Positions 1 through 10,700 of a stretch of 64,000 bases of DNA are shown one piece after another. The translations under genes were made by a program, and so were the position numbers. Each line of letters begins with the position of its first letter. The stretch's first letter is position 1. Below the pieces are notes generated by a model. It was not told the DNA's origin. It ran no database searches and saw only the letters and a program-made list of their open reading frames with translations. Origin of the DNA: Hippophae tibetana (lineage: Eukaryota > Streptophyta > Magnoliopsida > Rosales > Elaeagnaceae); contig CM072801.1 of NCBI GenBank assembly GCA_037013495.1, positions 79,593,816 to 79,657,815 of the forward strand, written 5' to 3'.

Positions 1-546
1 TTATTTACCGTATTTACATACGTCTAAAATTTTGGTCCTATCATATGGACTTGTTTTTGGTTCTTGTTCCTTAGGCTTCAATTACGATCATCTTAACCAC
101 ATTCATGGTTATTCAATCGTTCCTATTTCTGGGAGTTCGTATAGTCCCAGGTTCTTCGCCTAAAGGATATAAGTCATATCGAAGCATAGCCATGGTTTCT
201 AAAAATAGGTTCTCTACATGCTTATATCCGTTTTCTAATGTTATATTTTTACAAAACATCATTATTTGATTCTTTATTGTGTTTTTGAATCATAAATCAC
301 CTAAAATAGAAGGAATTTTCACCCTAAAGTCTTGCATTTTCTTTAAATATTTTTGTCGTTGCTTTTGTCATTGGATTTATTTTCGCATTTTTCATTGAAT
401 TCTTCCTATCTTTTTCTTGTTACTTTATTTATGTGTTTAATTTATCTTTTTTCTTCTAAAAATAAAAAGAGTTGTTGCAATTCACTGTTTCGAAAAAATA
501 ACTAATAATTTGGGTTGAAGCTTTAAAATGTCATAACTTTCAATTC
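1..546 (+). repeat. Partial monomer at left edge
   Basis: This is the last 546 bases of a monomer cut by the window edge. It carries the variant with GGTCCTATC and CTGGGAGTTCG that is otherwise seen in the monomers at 2501 and 3154. Positions 1 to about 781 match 3261 to about 4041 at an offset of 3,260 bp, through the monomer boundary, so this end belongs to the same five-monomer unit as 3.2-4.0 kb. Confidence 0.9.
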
Positions 547-576
547 ATGCATCTAAACGACTATTATAATAAATCA

Positions 577-596
577 AATCGAAGCTCGTTTCGATT
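577..596. other. Dyad symmetry element, representative copy
   Basis: Left arm AATCGAA (577-583), six-base spacer, right arm TTCGATT (590-596): a perfect 7-bp inverted repeat. It recurs at offset 31-50 of most monomers. A large subset (for example 2501, 3154, 5750, 7056, 8363, 16377, 18982, 21595, 35307, 37919, 41185, 61425, 62078) has G to A in the left arm, giving AATCAAA. The monomers at 39878, 58160 and 60119 have AATTGAA instead, and the 10322 copy is changed in the right arm. It could be a protein-binding dyad or just a sequence accident. It does not match the vertebrate CENP-B box. Confidence 0.6.
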
Positions 597-793
597 ACTA
601 CAAAGACAACCTAGCATGATTTTATTTCTCCTTATGTCTGAACCCAAGTTTATTTATTTACCCTATTTACATACGTCTAAAAGTTTGGTCGTATCATATG
701 GACTTGTTTTTGGTTCTTGTTGCTTAGGCTTCAATTTCGATCATCTTAACCACATTCATGGTTATTCAATCGTTCCTATTTGTGGGAATTCGT

Positions 794-890
794 ATAGTCC
801 CAGGTTCTTCGCCTAAAGGATATAAGTCATATGGAAGCATAGCCATGGTTTCTAAAAATAGGTTCTCTACATGCTTATATCCGTTTTCTA
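794..890 (+). other. Conserved core of the monomer, representative copy
   Basis: This stretch, from TAGTCCCAGG through CATATGG and CCATGG to TTATATCCG, changes least from copy to copy. Most differences are confined to a few positions: AAGTCATATGG versus AATTCATATGG, GAAGCATAG versus GAATCATAG, and TCTAAAAATAGG versus TCTGAAAATAGG. Low variation in one part of a satellite monomer may mean protein binding or recent spread of the segment by conversion. The sequence alone cannot tell which. Confidence 0.55.
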
Positions 891-1130
891 ATGTTATATT
901 TTTACAAAACATCATTATTTGATTCTTTATTGTGTTTTTGAGTCATAAATCACCTAAAATAGAAGGAATTATCACCCTAAAGTCTTGCATTTTCTTTAAA
1001 TATTTTTGTCGTTGCTTTCGTCATTGGATTTATTTTCGCATTTTTCATTGAATTCTTCCTATCTTTTTCTTGTTACTTTATTTATGTGTTTAATTTATCT
1101 TTTTTCTTCTAAAAAACAAGGGAGTTGTTG
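890..1130 (+). other. T-rich half of the monomer, representative copy
   Basis: This strand is strongly T-biased. In the equivalent 60 bases at 361-420 I count 35 T and 8 A. Runs of 4-7 T recur, and most length variation in the array (the 653/654 forms) comes from one-base changes in these runs. Apart from the bias I see no gene or site here. Confidence 0.8.
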
Positions 1131-4100
1131 CAATTCACTGTTTCGAAAAAATAACTAATAATTTGGGTTGAAGCTTTAAACTGTCATAACTTTCAATTCA
1201 TGCATTCAAACGACTATTATAATAAATCAAATCGAAGCTCGTTTCGGTTACTACAAAGACAACCTAGCATGATTTGATTCCTCCTTGTGTCTGAACCCAA
1301 GTTTCATTATTTACCCTATTTACATATGTCTAAAAGTTTGGTGGTATCATATTGTTTTTGGTTCTTGGTTTTTAGGTTTCAATTACGATCATCTTAACCA
1401 CATTCATGGTTATTCAATCGTTCCTATTTGTTGGAGTTCGTATAGTCCCAGGTTCTTCGCCTAAAGGATATAATTCATATGGAATCAGAGCCATGGTTTC
1501 TGAAAATAGGTTCTCTACATGCTTATATCCGTTTTCTAATGTTATATTTTTTCAAAACATAATTATTTGATTGTCTATTGTATTTTTGACTCATAAATCA
1601 CTCAAAATAGAAGGAATTTTCACCCTAAAGTTTTGCATTTTCTTTAAATATTTTTGTCATTGTTTTTGTCATTGGATTTATTTTTGCATTTTTCATTGAA
1701 TTCTTCCTATCTTTTTCTTGTTACTTTATTTATGTGTTTAATTTGTCTTTTTTCTTCTAAAAAACAAGAGAGTTGTTGCAATTTACTGTTTCGAAAAAAT
1801 AACTAATAATTTGGGTTGAAGCTTTAAAATGTCATAACTTTCAATTCCTGCATCCAAACGACTATTATAATAAATCAAATCGAAGCTCGTTTCGATTACT
1901 ACAAAGACAACCTAGCATGATTTGACTTCTCCTTGTGTCTGAACCCAAGTTTATTTATTTACCCTATTTACATACGTCTAAATGTTTGGTCGTATCATAT
2001 GGACTTGTTTTTGGTTCTTGTTCCTTAGGCTTCAATTACGATCATCTTAACCACATTCATGGTTATTCAATCGTTCCAATTTGTGGGAATTCGTATAGTC
2101 CCAGGTTCTTCGCCTAAAGGATATAAGTCATATGGAAGCATAGCCATGGTTTCTAAAAATAGGTTCTCTACATGCTTATATCCGTTTTCTAATGTTACAT
2201 TTTTACAAAACATCATTATTTGATTCTTTATTGTGTTTTTGAGTCATAAATCACCTAAAATAGAAGGAATTATCACCCTAAAGTCTTGCATTTTCTTTAA
2301 ATATTTTTGTCGTTGCTTTTGTCATTGGATTTATTTTCGCATTTTTCATTGAATTCTTCCTATCTTTTTCTTGTTACTTTATTTATGTGTTTAATTTATC
2401 TTTTTTCTTCTAAAAATAAAAAGAGTTGTTGCAATTCACTGTTTCGAAAAAATAACTAATAATTTGGGTTAAAGCTTTAAACTGTCATAACTTTAAATTC
2501 ATGCATCCAAACGACTATTATAATAAATCAAATCAAAGCTCGTTTCGGTTACTACAAAGACAACCTAGCATGATTTGATTCCTCCTTGTGTCTGAACCCA
2601 AGTTTCTTTATTTACCGTATTTACATACGTCTAAAATTTTGGTCCTATCATATGGACTTGTTTTTGGTTCTTGTTCCTTAGGCTTCAATTACGATCATCT
2701 TAACCACATTCATGGTTATTCAATCGTTCCTATTTCTGGGAGTTCGTATAGTCCCAGGTTCTTCGCCTAAAGGATATAAGTCATATCGAAGCATAGCCAT
2801 GGTTTCTAAAAATAGGTTCTCTACATGCTTATATCCGTTTTCTAATGTTATATTTTTACAAAACATCATTATTTGATTCTTTATTGTGTTTTTGAATCAT
2901 AAATCACCTAAAATAGAAGGAATTTTCACCCTAAAGTCTTGCATTTTCTTTAAATATTTTTGTCGTTGCTTTTGTCATTGGATTTATTTTCGCATTTTTC
3001 ATTGAATTCTTCCTATCTTTTTCTTGTTACTTTATTTATGTGTTTAATTTATCTTTTTTCTTCTAAAAATAAAAAGAGTTGTTGCAATTCACTGTTTCGA
3101 AAAAATAACTAATAATTTGGGTTGAAGCTTTAAACTGTCATAACTTTCAATTCATGCATCCAAACGACTATTATAATAAATCAAATCAAAGCTCGTTTCG
3201 GTTACTACAAAGACAACCTAGCATGATTTGATTCCTCCTTGTGTCTGAACCCAAGTTTCTTTATTTACCGTATTTACATACGTCTAAAATTTTGGTCCTA
3301 TCATATGGACTTGTTTTTGGTTCTTGTTCCTTAGGCTTCAATTACGATCATCTTAACCACATTCATGGTTATTCAATCGTTCCTATTTCTGGGAGTTCGT
3401 ATAGTCCCAGGTTCTTCGCCTAAAGGATATAAGTCATATCGAAGCATAGCCATGGTTTCTAAAAATAGGTTCTCTACATGCTTATATCCGTTTTCTAATG
3501 TTATATTTTTACAAAACATCATTATTTGATTCTTTATTGTGTTTTTGAATCATAAATCACCTAAAATAGAAGGAATTTTCACCCTAAAGTCTTGCATTTT
3601 CTTTAAATATTTTTGTCGTTGCTTTTGTCATTGGATTTATTTTCGCATTTTTCATTGAATTCTTCCTATCTTTTTCTTGTTACTTTATTTATGTGTTTAA
3701 TTTATCTTTTTTCTTCTAAAAATAAAAAGAGTTGTTGCAATTCACTGTTTCGAAAAAATAACTAATAATTTGGGTTGAAGCTTTAAAATGTCATAACTTT
3801 CAATTCATGCATCTAAACGACTATTATAATAAATCAAATCGAAGCTCGTTTCGATTACTACAAAGACAACCTAGCATGATTTTATTTCTCCTTATGTCTG
3901 AACCCAAGTTTATTTATTTACCCTATTTACATACGTCTAAAAGTTTGGTCGTATCATATGGACTTGTTTTTGGTTCTTGTTGCTTAGGCTTCAATTTCGA
4001 TCATCTTAACCACATTCATGGTTATTCAATCGTTCCTATTTGTTGGAGTTCGTATAGTCCCAGGTTCTTCGCCTAAAGGATATAATTCATATGGAATCAT

Positions 4101-4947
4101 AGCCATGGTTTCTGAAAATAGGTTCTCTACATGCTTATATCTGTTTTCTAATGTTATATTTTTTTCAAAACATAATTATTTGATTGTCTATTGTATTTTT
4201 TACTCATAAATCACTCAAAATAGAAGGAATTTTCACCCTAAAGTTTTGCATTTTCTTTAAATATTTTTGTCATTGTTTTCATCATTGGATTTATTTTCGC
4301 ATTTTTCATTGAATTCTTCCTATCTTTTTCTTGTTACTTTATTTATGTCTTTAATTTATCTTTTTTCTTCTAAAAAACAAGGGAGTTGTTGCAATTCACT
4401 GTTTCGAAAAAATAACTAATAATTTGGGTTGAAGCTTTAAACTGTCAAAACTTTCAATTCATGCATTCAAACGACTATTATAATAAATCAAATCGAAGCT
4501 CGTTTCGATTACTACAAAGACAACCTAGCATGATTTGATTTCTCCTTGTGTCTGAACCCAAGTTTCATTATTTACCCTATTTACATATGTCTAAAAGTTT
4601 GGTGGTATCATATTGTTTTTGGTTCTTGGTTTTTAGGCTTCAATTACGATCATCTTAACCACATTCATGGTTATTCAATCGTTCCTATTTGTTGGAGTTC
4701 GTATAGTCCCAGGTTCTTCGCCTAAAGGATATAATTCATATGGAATCAGAGCCATGGTTTCTGAAAATAGGTTCTCTAGATGCTTATATCCGTTTTCTAA
4801 TGTTATATTTTTTCAAAACATAATTATTTGATTGTCTATTGTATTTTTGACTCATAAATCACTCAAAATAGAAGGAATTTTCACCCTAATGTTTTGCATT
4901 TTCTTTAAATATTTTTGTGATTGGATTTATTTTCGCATTTTTCATTG

Positions 4948-7646
4948 AATTCTTCCTATCTTTTTCTTGTTATTTTATTTATGTGTTTAATTTATCTTTT
5001 TTCTTCTAAAAAACAAGGGAGTTGTTGCAATTCAGTGTTTCGAAAAAATAACTAATAATTTGGGTTGAAGCTTTAAACTGTGATAACTATTAATTCATGC
5101 ATCCAAACGACAATTATAATAAATCAAATCGAAGCTCGTTTCGATTACTACAAAGAAAACCTAGCATTATTTTATTTCTCCTTGTGTTTGAACCCAAGTT
5201 TCTTTATTTACCATATTTACATACGTCTAAAATTTTGGTCGTATCATATGGACTTGTTTTTGGTTCTTGTTCCTTAGGCTTCAATTACGATCATCTTAAC
5301 CACATTCATGGTTATTCAATCGTTCCTACCTGTTGGAGTTCGTATAGTCCCAGGTTCTTCGCCTAAAGGATATAATTCATATGGAATCATAGCCATGGTT
5401 TCTGAAAATAGGTTCTCTACATGCTTATATCCGTTTTCTAATGTTATATTTTTACAAAACATCATTATTTGATTGTTTATTGTATTTTTGAGTCATAAAT
5501 CACTCAAAATAGAAGGAATTTTAACCCTAAAGTTTTGCATTTTCTTTAAATATTTTTGTCATTGTTTTCGTCATTGGATTTATTTTCGCATTTTTCATTG
5601 AATTCTTCCTATCTTTTTCTTGTTACTTTATTTATGTGTTTAATTTATCTTTTTTCTTCTAAAAAACAAGGGAGTTGTTGCAATTTACTGTTTCAAAAAA
5701 ATAACTAATAATATGGGTTGAAGCTTTAAACTGTCATAACTTTCAATTCATGCATCCAAACGACTATTATAATAAATCAAATCAAAGCTCGTTTCGATTA
5801 CTACAAAGACAACCTAGCATGATTTGATTTCTCCTTGTGTCTGAACCCAAGTTTATTTCTATACCCTATTTACATACGTCTAAAAGTTTGGTCGTATCAT
5901 ATGGACATGTTTTTGGTTCTTGTTCCTTAGGCTTCAATTATGATCATCTTAACCACATTCATGGTCATTCAATCGTTCCTATTTGTGGGAGTTCATATAG
6001 TCCCAGGTTCTTCGCCTAAAGGATATAAGTCATATGAAATCATAGCCATGGTTTCTGAAAATAGGTTCTCTACATGCTTATATCCGTTTTCTAATGTTAT
6101 ATTTTTACAAAACATCATTATTTGATTGTTTATTGTATTTTTGAGTCATAAATCACCTAAAATAGAAGGAATTTTAACCCTAAAGTCTTGCATTTTCTTT
6201 AAATATTTTTGTCGTTGCTTTTGTCATTGGTTTTATTTTCGTATTTTTCTTTGAATTCTTCCTATCTTTTTCTTGTTATTTTATTTATGTGTTTAATTTA
6301 TCTTTTTTCTTCTAAAAAACAAGGGAGTTGTTGCAATTCAGTGTTTCGAAAAAATAACTAATAATTTGGGTTGAAGCTTTAAACTGTGATAACTATTAAT
6401 TCATGCATCCAAACGACAATTATAATAAATCAAATCGAAGCTCGTTTCGATTACTACAAAGAAAACCTAGCATTATTTTATTTCTCCTTGTGTTTGAACC
6501 CAAGTTTCTTTATTTACCATATTTACATACGTCTAAAATTTTGGTCGTATCATATGGACTTGTTTTTGGTTCTTGTTCCTTAGGCTTCAATTACGATCAT
6601 CTTAACCACATTCATGGTTATTCAATCGTTCCTACCTGTTGGAGTTCGTATAGTCCCAGGTTCTTCGCCTAAAGGATATAATTCATATGGAATCATAGCC
6701 ATGGTTTCTGAAAATAGGTTCTCTACATGCTTATATCCGTTTTCTAATGTTATATTTTTACAAAACATCATTATTTGATTGTTTATTGTATTTTTGAGTC
6801 ATAAATCACTCAAAATAGAAGGAATTTTAACCCTAAAGTTTTGCATTTTCTTTAAATATTTTTGTCATTGTTTTCGTCATTGGATTTTTTTTCGCATTTT
6901 TCATTGAATTCTTCCTATCTTTTTCTTGTTACTTTATTTATGTGTTTAATTTATCTTTTTTCTTCTAAAAAACAAGGGAGTTGTTGCAATTTACTGTTTC
7001 AAAAAAATAACTAATAATATGGGTTGAAGCTTTAAACTGTCATAACTTTCAATTCATGCATCCAAACGACTATTATAATAAATCAAATCAAAGCTCGTTT
7101 CGATTACTACAAAGACAACCTAGCATGATTTGATTTCTCCTTGTGTCTGAACCCAAGTTTATTTCTATACCCTATTTACATACGTCTAAAAGTTTGGTCG
7201 TATCATATGGACATGTTTTTGGTTCTTGTTCCTTAGGCTTCAATTATGATCATCTTAACCACATTCATGGTCATTCAATCGTTCCTATTTGTGGGAGTTC
7301 ATATAGTCCCAGGTTCTTCGCCTAAAGGATATAAGTCATATGAAATCATAGCCATGGTTTCTGAAAATAGGTTCTCTACATGCTTATATCCGTTTTCTAA
7401 TGTTATATTTTTACAAAACATCATTATTTGATTGTTTATTGTATTTTTGAGTCATAAATCACCTAAAATAGAAGGAATTTTAACCCTAAAGTCTTGCATT
7501 TTCTTTAAATATTTTTGTCGTTGCTTTTGTCATTGGTTTTATTTTCGTATTTTTCTTTGAATTCTTCCTATCTTTTTCTTGTTATTTTATTTATGTGTTT
7601 AATTTATCTTTTTTCTTCTAAAAAACAAGGGAGTTGTTGCAATTCA
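4948..7646 (+). repeat. Dimeric higher-order repeat, two copies, period 1,306 bp
   Basis: Copy 1 runs from about 4948 to 6340 and copy 2 from about 6254 to 7646. The pair of monomers at 5097 and 5750 reappears at 6403 and 7056 with the same private variants: CTGTGATAACTATTAATTC before the box, ACGACAATTATAAT after it, and TATTTCTATACCC in the second monomer. The one difference I noticed inside the pair is A at 5582 versus T at 6888. The end is set by CAATTCAGTG in the repeat versus CAATTCACTA at about 7647. Confidence 0.85.
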
Positions 7647-7708
7647 CTATTTCGAAAAAATAACTAATAATTTGGGTTGAAGCTTTAAACTGTGATAACT
7701 ATTAATTC

Positions 7709-10700
7709 ATGTATCCAAACGACAATTATAATAAATCAAATCGAAGCTCGTTTCGATTACTACAAAGAAAACCTAGCATTATTTTATTTCTCCTTGTGTC
7801 TGAACCCAAGTTTCTTTATTTACCCTATTTACATACGTCTAAAAGTTTGGTCGTATCATATGTACTTGTTTTTGGTTCTTGTTGATTAGGCTTAAATTAC
7901 GATCATCTTAACCACATTCATGGTTATTCAATCGTTCGTATTTGTTGGAGTTCGTATAGTCCCAGGTTCTTCGCCTAAAGGATATAATTCATATGGAATC
8001 ATAGCCATGGTTTCTGAAAATAGGTTCTCTACATGCTTATATCCGTTTTCTAATGTTATATTTTTTTCAAAACATAATTATTTGATTGTCTATTGTATTT
8101 TTGACTCATAAATCACTCAAAATAGAAGGAATTTTCACCCTAAAGTTTTGCATTTTCTTTAAATATTTTTGTCGTTGCTTTTGTCATTGGATTTATTTTC
8201 GCATTTTTCATTGAATTCTTCCTATCTTTTTCTTGTTACTTTATTTATGTGTTTAATTTATCTTTTTTCTTCTAAAAAACAAGAGAGTTGTTGCAATTCA
8301 CTGTTTCGAAAAAATAACTAATAATTTGGGTTGAAGCTTTAAAATGTCATAACTTTCAATTCATGCATCCAAACGACTATTATAATAAATCAAATCAAAG
8401 CTCGTTTCGATTACTACAAAGACAACCTAGCATGATTTCATTTCTCCTTGTGTCTGAACCCAAGTTTTTTTATTTACCGTATTAATATACGTCTAAAAGT
8501 TTGGTCGTATCATATGGACTTGTTTTTGGTTCTTGTTCCTTAGGCTTCAATTACGATCATCTTAACCACATTCATGGTTATTCAATCGTTCCTATTTGTG
8601 GGAGTTCGTATAATCCCAGGTTCTTCGCCTTAAGGATATAAGTCATATGGAATCATAGCCATGGTTTCTGAAAATAGGTTCTCTACATGCTTATATCCGA
8701 TTTCTAATTTTATATTTTTACAAAACATTATTATTTGATTGTTTATTGTATTTTTGAGTCATAATTCACTCAAAATAGAAGGATTTTTCACCCTAAAGTC
8801 TTGCATTTTCTTTAAATATTTTTGTCATTGCTTTTGTCATTGGATTTATTTTCGCATTTTTCATTGAATTCTTCCTATCTTTTTCTTGTTACTTTATTTA
8901 TGTGTTTAATTTATCTTTTTTCTTCTAAAAAACAAGAGAGTTGTTGCAATTCACTGTTTCGAAAAAATAACTAATAATTTGGGTTGAAGCTTTAAAATGT
9001 CATAAATTTCAATTCATGCATGCAACCGACTATTATAATAAATCAAATCGAAGCTCGTTTCGATTACTACAAAGACAACCTAGCATGATTTTATTTCTCC
9101 TTGTGTCTGAACCCAAGTTTATTTATTTACCCAATTTACATACGTCTAAAAGTTTGGTCGTATCATATGGAATTGTTTTTGGTTCTTGTTGCTTATCCTT
9201 CAATTACGATCATCTTAACCACATTCATGGTTATTCAATCGTTCCTATTTGTTGGAGTTCGTATAGTCCCAGGTTCTTCGCCTAAAGGATATAAGTCATA
9301 TGGAAGCATAGCCATGGTTTCTAAAAATAGGTTCTCTACATGCTTATATCCGTTTTCTAATGTTATATTTTTACAAAACATTATTATTTGATTGTTTATT
9401 GTATTTTTGAGTCCTAATTCACTCAAAATAGAAGGATTTTTCACCCTAAAGTCTTGCATTTTCTTTAAATATTTTTGTCGTTGCTTTTGTCATTGGATTT
9501 ATTTTCGCATTTTTCATTGAATTCTTCCTATCTTTTTCTTGTTACTTTATTTATGTGTTTAATTTATCTTTTTTCTTCTAAAAAACAAGAGAGTTGTTGC
9601 AATTCACTGTTTCGAAAAAATAACTAATAATTTGGGTTGAAGCTTTAAAATGTCATAAATTTCAATTCATGCATGCAACCGACTATTATAATAAATCAAA
9701 TCGAAGCTCGTTTCGATTACTACAAAGACAACCTAGCATGATTTTATTTCTCCTTGTGTCTGAACCCAAGTTTATTTATTTACCCTATTTACATACGTCT
9801 AAAAGTTTGGTCGTATCATATGGACTTGTTTTTGGTTCTTGTTCCTTAGGCTTCAATTATGATCATCTTAACCACATTCATGGTTATTCAATCGTTCCTA
9901 TTTGTTGGAGTTCGTATAGTCCCAGGTTCTTCGCCTAAAGGATATAATTCATATGGAATCATAGCCATGGTTTCTGAAAATAGGTTCTCTACATGCTTAT
10001 ATCCGTTTTCTAATGTTATATTTTTTCAAAACATAATTATTTGATTGTTTATTGTATTTTTGAGTCATAAATCACTCAAAATATAAGGAATTTTCACCCT
10101 AAAGTCTTGCATTTTCTTTAAATATTTTTTTCGTTGCTTTTGTCATTGGATTTATTTTCGCATTTTTCTCTGAATTCTTCCTATCTTTTTCTTGGTACTT
10201 TATTTATGTGTTTAATTTATCTTTTTTCTTCTAAAAAACAAGGGAGTTGTTGCAATTCACTGTTTCGAAAAAATAACTAATAATTTGGGTTGAAGCTTTA
10301 AACTGTGATAACTATTAATTCATGCATCCAAACGACAATTATAATAAATCAAATCGAAGCTCGTTTCAATTACTACAAAGAAAACCTAGCATTATTTTAT
10401 TTCTCCTTGTGTCTGAACCCAAGTTTCTTTATTTACTGTATTTACATACGTCTAAAATTTTGGTCGTATCATATGGACTTGTTTTTGGTTCTTGTTCCTT
10501 AGGCTTCAATTACGATCATCTTAACCACATTAATGGTTTTTCAATCGTTCCTATTTGTTGGAGTTCCTATATTACCAGGTTCTTCGCCTAAAGGATATAA
10601 GTCATATGGAAGCATAGCCATGGTTTCTAAAAATAGGTTCTCTACATGCTTATATCCGTTTTCTAATGTTATATTTTTACAAAACATTATTATTTGATTC

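Larger units (their letters stand above)
547..1199 (+). repeat. Reference 653-bp monomer with internal map
   Basis: A typical monomer used here as the map. Offset 1-6 is the ATGCAT box. Offsets 31-50 hold a dyad, AATCGAA-6 nt-TTCGATT. Offsets 1-270 stay open in one forward frame. Offsets 248-344 are the most conserved core, containing CATATGG and CCATGG. Offsets about 345-580 are T-rich on this strand. The closing part has TTTCGAAAAAATAAC and the HindIII site before the next ATGCAT. I found no convincing shorter internal repeat, so 653 bp appears to be the basic unit, although it is close to four times 163 bp. Confidence 0.9.
547..5096 (+). repeat. Seven monomers, mixed types, including a 648/636-bp deletion subclass
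   Basis: Monomers start at 547, 1200, 1848 (CTGCAT variant), 2501, 3154, 3807 and 4461. Those at 2501 and 3154 are near-identical adjacent twins. Those at 1200 (648 bp) and 4461 (636 bp) share a 5-bp deletion in CATATTGTTTTTGG, where the usual form reads CATATGGACTTG. The 4461 copy also lost about 12 bp in the T-rich half near 4918. The 3807 copy is 654 bp because of an extra T in the run near 4160. Confidence 0.88.

Noticed and set aside
565..575. AATAAA in each monomer as a polyadenylation signal, and TTATATTTTT as a TATA box
   Set aside because: Such strings are expected by chance in DNA of about 30% GC, and no transcript unit can be defined around them.
1075..1100. TTTATGTGTTTAATTT as a yeast-type replication origin core
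   Set aside because: It is one base off the 11-bp yeast consensus, and such near-matches are common in AT-rich DNA. The host is not shown to use that consensus.
547..1199. 653 bp as a tetramer of a ~163-bp ancestral unit
   Set aside because: Comparing the quarters by eye gave only short shared words (for example CATATGGA twice, TTCAAT several times) and no consistent alignment. A self-alignment could still reveal very old similarity.
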